Part shown: piece by piece, positions 15,220 to 26,853 of the stretch
How positions within the stretch are numbered: position 1 is the stretch's first letter
Layout: the number at the start of each line of letters is the position of its first letter
Origin: Pyrenula massariospora
Lineage: Eukaryota > Ascomycota > Eurotiomycetes > Pyrenulales > Pyrenulaceae
Assembly (NCBI GenBank): GCA_021030905.1
Contig: JAGFMI010000005.1
Span: forward strand, 744,001 to 808,000
Direction of reading: 5' to 3'
Length of the DNA stretch: 64,000 nt
Notes under the pieces: generated by a model
The model's input: the letters and a program-made list of their open reading frames with translations, nothing else
What the model was told of the DNA's origin: nothing
Databases searched by the model: none
Translations under genes and position numbers: made by a program

Positions 15220-15980
15220 GGAGAACCTCCCTTAAGTTTCTGTTTTCCATGTACTATGTTTTTGTTACGGGTCTCGGTGTTGGATCTTATTTTGGCGGCA
15301 TTTGATATGATACCCCATTCAGTTTGCGGTGTGGTTGCAATGTTTTACATGCTATGAAAGAGCGTGGCGTTTGGGGTTTTTTACACTTACCATGTGCTTC
15401 GTTTTTGAGGTTTCACATGGTGTAAAAGGCGAGGATCTGAGACCGATGCGGAAACGCAGGATTCTGTATGAGTTTGATTGTTCATTTGCAATATTTATCT
15501 TGTCGTCTCCGTAGATAGCGCAGTATGCATAGAAGCCGTCTGTGTATTGATAGAAGCTCAAAATAGTTGATTGAGACTTTCCATTTTTCGCTACAGCCAA
15601 GCTTCTAACAGAGGCCAGTGGGAACGGTCCAATTTCGACTTTCTCAGAGCCATCGGGCTTCATCATAAAGCTTTACAGGCAGCTTCAGCCACAGAGCTCG
15701 CACCTGGATGTCCCTGACTTCGGCGTGAGCCGCCCCGAACCACCGAGATTTTGCTTGAACACGATCAACCGAACCACGGAAAATCTTAGGTAGGGGCTGC
15801 ATTCGGCTTTAAATCTTACACATCGCTGGGGGCGGCATAATGAGGTCGTTCCCCATTGTTCAAACGGGTCAAGCGAAATTTCCGGATTTAATCTGTTACA
15901 CTTATAATCTACATGCACTTGGTTATTTACTCCTTATTCTCATACCTGTCAAAATGTCGTAACACTTCGATTTCTATGTC
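15220..15980. other. Intergenic, nothing recognised
   Basis: 3' region of the ferritin-like gene and promoter of the SDR gene. Short open frames exist on both strands, but none has a domain, signal peptide or plausible splice partner. Confidence 0.5.
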
Positions 15981-16985
15981 ATGGCCAGCACTCCTGCTTC
16001 TACATCCTCCTTCCATGGCAAAGTCATCTGCGTGACCGGTGGCGCTAGTGGGATCGGCTGGGCAACAACCAGGCTCCTCTACTCGCGCGGCGCGTCCGTT
16101 TCGATTGCAGATATTGACCAGTCGGCACTTGACGCGGCAGGAGCATTCTTCAACCATGGCAATCCCGTCAATACTGATGAGCGAGTGATGCTTTCACATG
16201 TCGATGTCGGAGACAGGGCCCAAGTTGACGAGTGGATCAGAGAGACTGTCAAGAGGTTTGGGGAACTGACTGGTGCAGTGAATGGGGCAGGTGTGATTGG
16301 GAAGCACCATGGATTGATGGTCGTAGGGGAGCTGGAAGATGAAGAGTGGGATAAAATACTCAGAGTGAATTTGACGGGGATGATGTTCTGTCTTAGGGCA
16401 GAGATCAACGCGATCCTAAAGGGGATGCAGAACGATCGCGGAACAGGTAGTGGAGGTGTAGTTTGTGTGAGCTCGATTCAAGGCCAGATAGGATTTGCGA
16501 AGCATGCGGCTTATGCAGCCAGCAAGGTAGGTGTTGGCAAGGTCTGATGTTTGCCTGCCATATGTTGGATCTTCTTTCATTGGTTTTGCCTGAGACCTGC
16601 CAATGACCATGCTTACAGGAGTATAGCACGGTGTCCAGGGGCTAGCCAAAAGCGCCGCAAAGGAGTACGGAGAAAAGAACATTCGAGTGAACTTGGTAGC
16701 TCCGTACGTCCATCTAAGGTTACTATCGACCGGAGTCCTACGATATGATGAAGACTCTGGCTGCTGCTTTGAGCATGGCTTACTATTCATAGAGGGACTA
16801 TTGACACACCACTGGTACAGAAGCGTAATGCTTTCCTGGGAACCGACCCCCCTGAAGTTGAGACTCCCATAAAGCGCATGGGAACCTCTGAAGAGACAGC
16901 TAATGCCATCGTCTGGCTATTAAGTGATGAGGCAAGCTTTGTGACAGGAGCAACGCTTTCTGTCGATGGAGGGTGGAACTGTTGA
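15981..16985 (+). CDS. Short-chain dehydrogenase/reductase (classical SDR)
   Basis: NAD(P)-dependent oxidoreductase with substrate unknown. Three exons, 15981-16526, 16627-16703 and 16793-16985, with introns of 100 and 89 bp; the joined product is 271 residues, normal for classical SDRs. Seen motifs: cofactor-binding TGGASGIG near residue 20, NGAG where NNAG is usual, a catalytic Ser in VSSIQGQ, the YAASK catalytic Tyr/Lys pair directly before the first splice site, VAPGTIDTP after the second, and the C-terminal GATLSVDGGW typical of FabG-like enzymes. Both splices restore continuous family sequence. It lies in tandem with a medium-chain reductase and an anion permease on the same strand, which could mean a small catabolic group, but that is inference. 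Confidence 0.9.
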
Positions 16986-17655
16986 CATGGACGGCCAAGG
17001 TAAACATGAGCAACTCTTTCTCCTGGTTATTTAGCGTGTAAGTGATGTTCAGTTCGAACCAATGATTAACTGGCTTCCCATTTACCTCTTTGCATCACCG
17101 CCTGGAGCCATTCATCATTCGTTCCTAAGCCCGCCAACTTCTGCAGTTGGATGGTAACAAATTACGGAGCTGGACTGACCTCTTTTTATAAAGACGTCAT
17201 CTAGATGATACAGACTCGCTCTGCTTCAAATGGCTTCAATAGTCAGGTGAGTATTTACTAATTCTGGCAGCCCAGTCAGGTTTTATCCTGAGGTACGCTT
17301 CTGCGTGCAGCTACCCCACACCTACTCCGACGTCTGTGGAAGGGTGAATGATTCTACTATCTAGGCCTTACGATAGCTAACGAATGAACTGCAGCCTAGA
17401 TCAACTAGTACCGAATAGGAATATCTTCAGCAAACAGAGCAAACAGAGCAAACACACGTCATTAGTAATAGTCATTCTCAGCAAGGTAGCTGTTCAAGTT
17501 ATTCTCTGTTGTTACTTTCAATTAAATCACCCGTTCAAAACCCCCCGAAATTTTTCCTTTTCTCCTCCTTGTCTTGCTCCTTGTCTCCAATTGTGTCAGG
17601 TCTGCCTCAAAACCGTCTCTATCTCTTCGCGTTGCAAAACAATCAATAGCCCACC
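16986..17655. other. Intergenic: promoter of MDR gene with a 9-bp triplicate
   Basis: No gene seen. At 17429-17455 the unit AGCAAACAG is repeated three times (last copy one base off). A CT-rich stretch at about 17550-17600 precedes the start codon and looks like a normal fungal leader. Confidence 0.5.
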
Positions 17656-18759
17656 ATGAAAGCAATCGTAATGCAAGGAGAAGGGAAGGCGGCCGTGGTC
17701 AACGATCGCGCTATGCCCAAGCTGCGCGACGGCTACGTTCTCATCAAGGTCAAAGCAGTCGCCGTCAACCCCACTGATTGGAAACACGTCGACAAATCCA
17801 ATGTCCCAGGCCACCTAGTCGGCTGCGACTACGCCGGTGTAGTCGAGCAGGTCGGGGAACATGTTACCAAGAAGTGGAAGATTGGAGACCGGATTGCTGG
17901 TATGGCTCACGGTGCGAATGCAGATGAACCCGAGGACGGAGTTTTTGCGGAATTTGCCGTTGTCAAAGGAGATGTTGCGATGCACATACCAGATAATCTG
18001 AGCTTTGAAGAGGCGGCGACATTGGGTGTTGGTATATTCACGGTTGGACAGGGTTTGTATCAGAGCTTGGAGCTAGATATGCCCGACTCACCGGCCAAGA
18101 CGAAGAAGCCCATCTTGATCTATGGTGGCAGTACTGCAAGTGGTATTCTAGGTATACAATTTGCCAAAGTGTAGGTTCTCTATCTCTTCCTGATCACCTT
18201 ACCTTTCCATCTTGCCCTCTCTCTCCTTATCTTACAGTTTCGCAGATCAGGCTACACTCCCATCACAACCTGCTCCCCTCATAATTTTGACGCTGTCAAA
18301 GAGGCAGGAGCCGAAGCTGCCTTCAATTATCGCGACTCCGACTGCGCAGCCAAAATACGTGAATACACGAACAACAACCTCATGTTGGCGTGGGACTGTA
18401 TCGGTTCCGAGGTATCCGCCCAGCTGTGCGCCGATGCCTTGTCCTCTTCCAGCGGCTGTAAATATGCCGCCATTATCCCAAACGAATTTCCCCGCGAGGA
18501 CGTCCAAACGTGGTATACCCTCTCTTACACGCATATCGGGGAGGCATTTAGTTCGCGTGGAAACAGCGTGCCAGCCAAGGTGGAAGATTTCAATTTTGCA
18601 AAGATGTGGGCCCTCGTCGCAGAGAAGGAGCTGGCAGAGGGAAAGGTGAAGGTGCACAAGCCGAGGATCGCAAAAGGACTTGAAGGCGTGATGGAGGGAA
18701 TGGACCTGCTGAGGCAGGACAAGGTTAGCGGGGAGAAGCTGGTATATGTAGTCTCATAG
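17656..18759 (+). CDS. Medium-chain dehydrogenase/reductase, zinc-free enoyl-reductase-like (ToxD/LovC-like)
   Basis: NADPH-dependent reductase of the MDR superfamily, substrate unknown. Exons 17656-18170 and 18246-18759, intron 75 bp; the joined protein has 342 residues. The GroES-like N-terminal fold shows NPTDWK and GHLVGCDYAGVVEQVG (about residues 33-68); the Rossmann fold follows with IYGGSTASGILGIQFAK, split by the intron, and the C-terminal half continues with AWDCIGSE. The zinc-ligand pattern of alcohol dehydrogenases is absent, as in the fungal trans-enoyl reductase/ToxD group. Such proteins serve either as stand-alone reductases or as partners of polyketide synthases; no PKS lies in this window, so the first is more likely. 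Confidence 0.88.
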
Positions 18760-19667
18760 AGGACTGTCTAGGTACCCACCCCTCCATTGTACTCCAGTGC
18801 GGGAAGTCCAGGATCGGTATCTGATATTAAGGGGGTGAAATCGAAGTCCGGACCGCCTAACGGCATTAGGTGCGATTAGCGCACAGCATCTTCATAAAGA
18901 TATCTTTCTATACAGTTTACACAACAAGTACTTTATACCTCGTTAGACCTCAGAGATACTCTTACTGTATAAATATTGTATCTAAATGTGTATTGGTTCA
19001 ATACAGGCTATTGACAGCTATTTGAGAGTTTGTTCACTTTATGTTGGTGGATAAGGATGTAGTGGTCCGGGCTTCAATTTCACCCTTAATATGTAACTAA
19101 AGTAGTCTCCGTCGACGGGCGGCCGGGTTCTCCGCGCCCCCCCCACACTGGTGCCTCAAGCACCTTCCTTATCGAAAGAGCTTATCATTGGACGCGACAC
19201 CGACGCCCTACCCCGTGAACTTCGACCAGCCCATCGATCTCCCTGGCGCCTTGCCACAGTAAAGCTTGACATCATGCTGCTCAGGCCATCTGCCGCCACC
19301 GCAGCCCTTATCTGAAAGGTAGGATATTTTTGACAAGCTCCCCCGGATGACTGCCGGCGCGTGCGGCCGACCTTCGAAGCTCGTTCCAATATCCGACCGG
19401 ATGGTAGCGACGGGTGTAACAATCGAACGTTTCTTGCTGGTCGAGGCACAGTTGAGTGATTCTTAAATTTTTTTCTTGTCCTATAAGTTCATGAGCTGTT
19501 TCCATGGCATAGCGAAAACCGAGTGACTTCTCAGTATCCCGGCCTTCTTCACCTAGAATCTTGAAAGCTCGAGCTTCTTCTCGATAGCTAGAAAGTGCTG
19601 TTTCCGAAATATCAATCAGCAGAGCCTTCATAACACCCGTCTACTCTCATCCCCTACTGCCTTCATC
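18760..19667. other. Intergenic carrying an inverted-repeat element
   Basis: Holds the small element at 18827-19089. The rest, 19090-19667, is GC-rich at its left end with a C-run near 19140 and serves as promoter of the MFS gene. I see no supported gene in it. Confidence 0.5.
18827..19089. mobile_element. MITE-like element, non-coding, TA target duplication
   Basis: A 263-bp element bounded by terminal inverted repeats of about 28 bp: the left end reads TTAAGGGGGTGAAATCGAAG and the right end, read inward on the other strand, reads TTAAGGGTGAAATTGAAG; both continue with a CCGGACC block. TA dinucleotides at 18825-18826 and 19090-19091 look like a target-site duplication. It encodes no protein. 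The TA duplication points to mobilisation by a Tc1/mariner or Fot1/pogo-type transposase acting in trans, which is inference. The two arms differ by a 2-bp gap and a few substitutions, so the copy is not brand new. Confidence 0.75.
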
Positions 19668-21377
19668 ATGGCTGAAGAGAAAGAGAAGGGTACCTACGCC
19701 TCTGCTGGGCTTGACGAAAAGCGGGCCCCCTCCCCTGTCGAGATCGGTGAAGTACGTCGTGGCTCGCACGTCGCCGAAACTATTGTGAAGCACTCGCACG
19801 ATGCTGACGAGGCGTTGAAAGCATTTGCTGGTCTAGAAGAGGAGTCGCTCGAGATTGACGAGGCTACGAACAAGCGTCTCCTGCGCCGAATTGACTGGAA
19901 TCTCATGCCTATAATGTGTGTGGTGTACGGCATGAACTATCTAGACAAGACAACTTTATCATACGCCAGTATCATGGGGATCAAGAAAGATATACATCTT
20001 GTAGGAGACAATTATCAATGGCTGGGGTCGATGTTCTACTTCGGATACTTAGCTTGGGAATATCCTACGAACCGATTGCTACAACGCCTACCTCTCGGGA
20101 AGTATTCAGCATTCTGCGTCTTCATGTGGGGCACAGTGCTCGCTTGTTTCGCAGCAGTCCAGAGTTTTAGCGGTGCAGTCGCTGTAAGGTTCTTCTTAGG
20201 AGTCTTTGAGGCAGCTGTCACCCCAGGATTTGCCCTTTTCACTTCACAATGGTACAAAAAATCAGAGCAGGCAACTAGGGTGGGCATTTGGTTTTCATTC
20301 AATGGTTTCGCGCAAATATTTGGAGGGCTCGTGGCATATGGCATTGCCAGGGGGACCGCCAATCATTCGACGTCTCTTGCGGGTTGGAGGATAGTATTCC
20401 TCTTCACCGGCTGTCTGACGGCTACCCTGGGTATAATATTTTGGTTTGTGGTGCCGGACAACCAATTGAACGCTCGATGGCTCAAGCCAAGAGATCGCGT
20501 GCTGGCGGTGGAGAGGGTCAGAGTCAATCAGCAAGGAATTGGGAACAAACACTTCAAGCTCTATCAGTTGAAGGAAGCTCTCCTTGACCCCCTGACATGG
20601 GCATTCTTCTTCTACGCCCTCGTTGCAGATATCCCGAACGGTGGCATCTCGAACTTCTTCAGCCAATTGGTGAGCCCCCCCCCTTCTAGCTCCTATATCG
20701 ACCCATAACTCGTAGACCAGATCGTCAGCTTCGGCTACACCCCCGAACAATCCCTCCTCTACGGCGCCCCCGGCGGCGTCGTCGAAGTCGTCGCCCTCAT
20801 CGCCAGCGGCTGGATCGGCTCGCGCCTCGGCCAGCGCCTGCTGGTCAGCATGGTCGGCATGGCCGTCGCGCTGCTGGGCATGATCCTGATCGTCGCCCTC
20901 CCCCTCTCCAACAACTCGGGCCGCCTGGCGGGGTACTACCTCACCCAGGCCAGCCCTTGCCCCTTCGTCGCCCTGCTCTCCCTCATTGCGAGCAATGTCG
21001 CCGGCTACACCAAGAAGACCACCGTCGCCGCCCTGTACCTGATCGCGTATTGCGCGGGGAATATCATCGGCCCGCAGACTTTCCGCCCCAAGGACGCGCC
21101 CCGATACAAGCCCGCCGAGGTTACTATCATCGTGTGCGATATCCTCTGCTTGATGGATATCCTGTTCATATGGACCTGGTGCAGGTATCAGAACCGGAAG
21201 AAGGCGGCGGTGCGGGCGCAGCCGGGGTATTTGAAGATGGAGAATCAGGAGTAAGTTGACCCTTCTTTTCCCTCTTCCCATTCAGCACTTGACTGTGAGC
21301 GGAGACGCTGATTTGTTTATTGTAGGTGGCTGGATCTGACGGATCGGGAGAATCCGGAGTTTACGTATGCGCTGTAA
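19668..21377 (+). CDS. MFS transporter, Dal5/allantoate permease (anion:cation symporter) family
   Basis: Plasma-membrane carrier for organic anions such as allantoate, vitamins or related acids; substrate unknown. Exons 19668-20669, 20721-21250 and 21326-21377 (introns 51 and 75 bp) give 527 residues. A soluble acidic N-terminus of about 80 residues precedes the first membrane segment; LMPIMCVVYGMNYLDKTTLS and YFGYLAWEYPTNRLLQRLPL are family-typical, as are GWRIVFLFTGCLT and the C-terminal TDRENPEFTYAL end produced only when the last short exon is spliced. About 12 hydrophobic segments are expected. Codon use in exon 2 is much more GC-rich at third positions than in exon 1, a striking change within one gene. 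It follows the SDR and MDR genes on the same strand. Confidence 0.92.
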
Positions 21378-21716
21378 ACGGACAAAGGGGTTTTTGGGTT
21401 GTCGGTGGATTTGCAGGATTTTTCCACGCCTTCGTGAGGTAGCTGTCGTTCCCAATGTCTCAATATTGCAAGCCACACGAGAAAAGTTTACTTTCCTTAA
21501 TGCCCTTGTAAATCCGAGTGCACACTCCGAGAGTATCCGTGAGCCATTACCATCACCCATCAAACTCTAGAAACACACTCCGTCAAGCTCTAGGAACAAA
21601 GTCGCCAAAGGCTTGCGCCCAAGAGTCTATCGCATATTCATCGCGTCAAGCAAGCTCCCGTCTCGTAAACAAGCCGCATTCCCATATCCGATCAAACTCA
21701 CTTCATATCCACACAC
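21378..21716. other. Convergent intergenic, nothing recognised
   Basis: 3' ends of the Dal5-type permease (plus) and POT transporter (minus) face each other here. No gene or structured terminator was noticed. Confidence 0.5.
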
Positions 21717-23752
21717 TCACCCAGCCCTACGCTCCAAATCCCTCCCCCCAGCCTCAATCTCCGTCGCCCTAACCGGCTTCTCCCCCTCCCGCCCCAGCAC
21801 ATTCATCTCCTCCTCAGTCTCATTGTACCTCTTAAACAGCACCCAAAAGACCATGCCCGCGATGAACATCGCCACGCCGAGCCCCGCGTACTGCCACACC
21901 AGCTTCGGATCCTTCGCCGTGGGCGACAGCGCGATGCCGAGCGCCGCGCCCCCGGCGTTGGTGAGCAGATACACGGCCATGACGAACGACTTTAGACTCG
22001 GCGGAGCCTTGGTGTACGCGTACTCCAGCCCCGTGATGCTGGCGAAGATCTCGGAGAGCCCGATGAAAAAGTACGAGGGTGCCTGGATGGCGACGTGGAT
22101 GGCGTTCGGGAGGTAGCCGCCGTTGGGGGTCTTTCCGGCGTTGCAGTTCAAATGCGCGTCGTAGCATGGTTTGGCGGTGTAGATGAGGTGTTGGGTGATG
22201 GCGGCGTAGGCCATGGCGACTGCTGCGAACATGAAGCCCATGAAGATGCGAGTGATTGGTTTGAAGGGGATGCCGATCTTGCGGAGGAAGGGGTAGAGAA
22301 GCCTGTCGCAGATAGGGATGAAGATGATGATTGTGATAGGGTCGATGTTCTGCATGAGGTCGTTTGGAATCCCGTGCAGGGTCATTTGGCCTGCTTGTGA
22401 GACGAGATTGGTTGTCATTTGGGAAAAGGCGACCCAGTAGATGGGATAGAACATGAATAATTTGCAGGCGACCAGAGCCGTCTTGAGTTCGTCGATGAAG
22501 AGATCGTTCCAAGGTGTAGTTAGTCCACCGATTCCGAACTCTTCTCTGTAGGACGGTTTTGCAGCATCCATGTTGAATCCGTTCGTTGCGCCAATATAGA
22601 GTGCCTTGAAGGCATGGGTGATGACGCTACCTTTTGGTGGTCGCACAACGTACTGTCTCTTTCCAGTTACCAAGATAATGAAGCCAACTACAAACATGCA
22701 GGCTGGTAGCAGGTACGCTGACCAGAAGCCTATTTTGTTTTCCATCACCGTGGTGGCAATCGAACTTAGACTGCCAATGTTGATACAAAGGTAGAAAATC
22801 ATGTAGACGCGTTCGATCGTCACGGTAGGGTCAACGATGACGCGCTCGCCTGACTTGAGAGTCTTGGTCTTCATCTTCGTTTCGGAATACTGCTCTGCAA
22901 TTCTACATCGAGCGTTGGAGGATCAAAGATAGATAATAAGTGAGAGGTCATAATTCATTTAGGGGAAAGGAGAGAGTGACAGATTCTGGCTGTAAACCAA
23001 GAAGGATGGAAATAAACTCACAGAGGAGCCACATTAGGTTTGATACCGCCGGTGCCCAGGCCAATGACAAGCATGGCTGCTATGAGTCCACCCAGTGCAG
23101 CGCTATGGTGCAAAGCGGTAGGAATGGAAGTGAGCACCAGAATAAGGAGACCAAATATGTATACCACGGCGAAACACAAGATCGTATTGTATTTACCGAG
23201 GTATTGGTCCGCCATATTGCTTCCACTAGAACTGTAGTCAGATTTATTGATATTGCTCATCAACGTGTTAACCACTCACAGGATGGGAGTGACATAAACC
23301 CAGAAGGTGAAAAAATAACCCAGTCTAGTTGCACCGCTCTGGCCGAGGTTTGCACCACCTTTGATTGGTTTTGAATCTGGCCCATGCTGCTCATAATTCT
23401 GGAATGGGGCGCTTAAGCCGTAGAATGCAAATCGCTCGCAGAATTCAATGACAGCAACCAGGAAGGCCGACCATGGGAGCTTATCTGCCACTTTTCGAAG
23501 ATGCAGCTTTTCTTCTTCGGTCGGTTCATCACCATCAGTGGAGCTAGTACCTATGGTATAGTCCGTCTGAGGAGATTCCACCGTCTGCTTTTTCTCGACG
23601 ACTTGACTAATGCCACCAGCGAGGCCTTTATGGTCATTCACTCGAGGGTCCACTTCGGCCGCATGTACGCTACAAAAACAGGTGTCAAGGCGCGGTCAAC
23701 TCAACATATGAAGTAGTAAGACTCACCTAGTCAGTTCGCTTGCGCGCTCCAT
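21717..23752 (-). CDS. Proton-coupled di/tripeptide transporter, POT/PTR2 family
   Basis: Imports small peptides with protons across the plasma membrane. The ATG at 23752 starts a 26-nt first exon (23752-23727), followed by exons 23669-23280, 23225-23022 and 22902-21717; introns are 57, 54 and 119 bp and all phases agree, giving 601 residues. Family landmarks: CERFAFYGLSAPFQNY in the second exon, GLGTGGIKPNVAPL then IAEQYSETK at the third splice, FYLCINIGSLSS, and a C-terminal block of membrane segments ending in a hydrophilic tail. Length equals typical fungal PTR2. The third splice is needed to join PNVAPL to IAEQY, which supports the model. It is convergent with the Dal5-type permease; both suggest nitrogen scavenging, which is inference. 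Confidence 0.93.
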
Positions 23753-24499
23753 TCTGTAAAGACAAAAGTGGATGGGTGGATACGATTGTAAAAGTACCTA
23801 GGTATATGCTGAAGGGAATCAAGCAGGGAGCAACGTAGAAGGGAAAACTTGGACGACGACGTCGAGAAGGAGCGAACTCAAGGCTCCGGCACCATATTGA
23901 TAAGTCTTGTGACAGCAGAGCAGTGAGCTGAGACAGAAATGTGCCACGAGGAATGTTTGCTTGATGCTACAGAGGAAATCTATCTTGGAAGGAGGGACCT
24001 GGCAACTGCCAGAAGGAACACCTACGGTCTCATCCATCCTCAATACGACGCTGCAAGGTCATGTCAGTGTGGCCCGGAGTGAAGGATGCTGGTGGGTGTT
24101 GCAATTATTATGTCTATCATTTCATTCAAGTCGAGGGTGAAGGCAGTCGAGCGAAGCAAGATATTGCCGTTCCACCAGCGGCAAGTGGCATCAACCCCCA
24201 GGGAAGCCTATAGGCTAAGCTTCGGGGAAGGAACCGCATCGATTGCACTTGCCTGCTTCTAGCTTGATGTCCCCTTACGGCAGCTGCAGCCCTTGGTATC
24301 AAGCTTTGAGCCTAACAGCCTCTCCGGATGATGTCCAAGCCACCGAAGCTTGGAGATCTGCCGCTATCGCATCTCGACAAAGTCCTCGCTGTCGAAGCGT
24401 GAAGATACAATCCTCAAGTGAGAAGTATGATGCAGCAAGAAAATTCCCATTACACCGTCTATGCAGTGAGGTATCTATCAATCTCTTTCCCAGGATATT
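23753..24499. other. Intergenic between POT promoter and SCJ1 3' end, nothing recognised
   Basis: Promoter of the peptide transporter plus the 3' region of the co-chaperone gene. No gene seen. Confidence 0.5.
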
Positions 24500-25815
24500 T
24501 TACAGTTCGTCATGCCCCTTAATTTCCACTACCGGCCGCCCACTGTCTTTCATTAAATCCACACCCTGCTTTGACCTCCACTTCTCAAACAAAGCCCAGA
24601 ACTCTTTCTCCATGCTCTTATCCATCTGGTCCGGTAATATCACTGCGAACTCGACATTGAGCCGTCCATGGTCATCTCCCTCGCCATGTTCATGCACATG
24701 GCCCCCATGATAGACGGGCATTCCCTCCCCTCTTATCGACTGGATCGATAGAGGCTGGACGACTTCGCCACGATTCCGTGACAGCTGCACAACGTGTCCA
24801 TCGAGGTGGGTGATGTTGCGTGTCCAGCCTCCCATCCAGGCTTCCCTAACACTGAGCACCTCTTTCCAGAATAAGTCGTTGTCTTTCCTTCGGAAGAACG
24901 TGCCGTCTGTGCGCTCATGCTCTTGGGACCCTAGTTCCGGTCCCGTTTCGATGAGCGTTACAATCACGTCTCCGGCAACAAAATCAGGGCTCTCGTCCGC
25001 CTCGTTCTCAAATACTAGTTGATGTCCAACTGGCATACCCTTCTCAATAGTGGCAACCATCGATGCCCTCTTCTTCGTCGTGCGGTGCCCGTTGCACACA
25101 GGACAGACATGTTTGATAGACTTCCCCTGCCCACCGCACTTGGGGCATTGCATCTGTACCTGTTGGAACATGCCCGGCGCGAGTTGATGTCGCTGCACCA
25201 CCATGCCCCTTCCTTTGCACGTGTCGCATGTCTCAACCGTGCCGTCCTCCGATCCTGAACCGCCGCATGCATCGCAGATTTCTTGCCGCTCGATCTCAAA
25301 CTCAATTTCCCTTCCTGTGTAGAAGTCTCTCAGTGGAATTGCCATGCGTAATTCCATATTTGGTCCCACCCGCTGGCCGCCGCCATGTCCGAAGTGTCCG
25401 CCGCCGCCGAAGAAGCGTGAGAATAGATCGAATGGATCGTGGGCTTGTTGCCGACCTCCGCCCTGTCTGTGTTGTTGCACACCTTCATGGCCATACTGAT
25501 CATAGATTTTCCGGAGAGTAGAGTCGGAGAGGGTGTCGTAGGCGTCGGCAAGCTCGACGAATTTCTTTTGTGCTGTCTCATCGCCTCTTCAGAGAGTGAT
25601 CAGTCACTGTTTGAGAACTGCAGGGTTAATTTTATAGAAGAGACTTACGGATTCTTATCGGGGTGATATTTCTTGCTCAATGTTCTATAAGCTCGCTTGA
25701 TGTCGCGCTCCGAAGCCGATTTGTCTAGACCGAGAAGCTTGTAGTAGTCTTCGGCACATATGGCTAACGATAGGAAGAGTAGGATTGTGGTAACGAGGGT
25801 GGAGAGGAACAGCAT
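24500..25815 (-). CDS. SCJ1: ER-lumenal Hsp40 co-chaperone Scj1-like (DnaJ type I)
   Basis: Stimulates the ER Hsp70 (Kar2/BiP) in folding and ER-associated degradation. Exons 25815-25649 and 25586-24500 (intron 62 bp) give 417 residues. Residues 1 to about 21 are a signal peptide ([18 protein letters not shown]). The J domain follows with YYKLLGL and the HPD tripeptide in [10 protein letters not shown], which spans the splice site. A Gly/His-rich linker leads to a zinc-finger region with four CxxC motifs ([32 protein letters not shown]), then the peptide-binding C-terminal domain. The protein ends exactly in HDEL, the ER-retrieval signal, so lumenal location is well supported. All expected type I features are present and nothing is missing. 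Confidence 0.96.
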
Positions 25816-26853
25816 GGTGCCGTCTCCTTCAAATTTCTTTCTCGATAGTAGTGGTTGTACATGCGGCGCCGGTCTTGAGATTACTTTCGAATGTGACGCA
25901 AGGCGAGAATCATGACAGCTATGAAAAGTCTTGAATGCAAGGCGACAATTCGTTGATAGGAAGAAGTGATGTTAGGAAGCTTCTCTTTCGGTCGTGTCCA
26001 CCTCACGGTCCCGGGCAAAAAGTTACGGAAGCTTTGAGAACAGGCTGGCAAACTGCGCAGGTTGCCGCTCCGCTCGCCATAACTCTCCGCCGCTCGTCAC
26101 GGCCACAAGGGCCTTGTTAGGGGTCGGTGTTCCCTATTCCCCACCAGTTCTTCTCACCAGTTCTTCTCTCACCGCTGGCCTTGCAACCTCCTTGTCTCTT
26201 GATAGTCGAGCTCTGGCAATGTCCTGATTTCTCTATAGCTTCCTTGAAGGTAAGTTGGTAACGTGGAGTTCCCAAAGATAACGGTCAACAACGACTGCTA
26301 CCCATGGCGCATTATCGAACTGCGATACACCTACACCTGCGGCAAACTTTGCTTGACGGGTACCCTCACGTTCCAGTCGATTAAAGCAAGAATGTATCTA
26401 TCTTAGGAAGAGATAGAGAGATCTCTAATTGCTCACAGCCTCTCAGCGCATCGATGGTGGCCACTTGTCGTCGTCTCGTACGAGGCTCGGGTTGAACCAA
26501 GACTTTTTGTGTCTACTGCTCCGTTCTTTTGCGTGACAAGTTCCCAGTTTTTCTCCATCGTCGATGCCTTTCAGTAACCATGTGGCTCAATGAATCGTTG
26601 TATCCTTTCTTGTATTGCCGTTTTGTTTTTTACCCGAGCCTGCAAACTGCCGGGCGCAAACTTGACTTTTTCCCGACATGGCCTCGCTCACGAGCAAGAC
26701 GCACTATATTTGAGAGCCCTCAACCTCCCCGCGAGAATAGTTGTCGAAATATATACGTCTGAAGTTCTGCTGCTCCTCTATTTTCTTTTGCCCCGGTCTC
26801 TCTTTCTTGCTCTACTTTCCTAATCTAAACTACACAATTTCCGCGGCTCAAAG
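25816..26853. other. Divergent intergenic (SCJ1 / peptide-precursor gene), no gene seen
   Basis: About 1 kb with promoters for the minus-strand co-chaperone and the plus-strand secreted precursor. Short open frames at about 25935-26227 and 26529-26823 lack any recognisable feature. Confidence 0.5.

Noticed and set aside
19308-19631. 107-codon minus-strand frame just upstream of the permease gene
   Set aside because: Overlaps another open frame on the same strand, no motif, and lies in the permease promoter.
20295-21281. 328-codon minus-strand open frame opposite the Dal5-type permease
   Set aside because: Asp/Glu/Gly-rich nonsense produced by the C/G-rich third codon positions of permease exon 2; the plus strand encodes a full membrane transporter.
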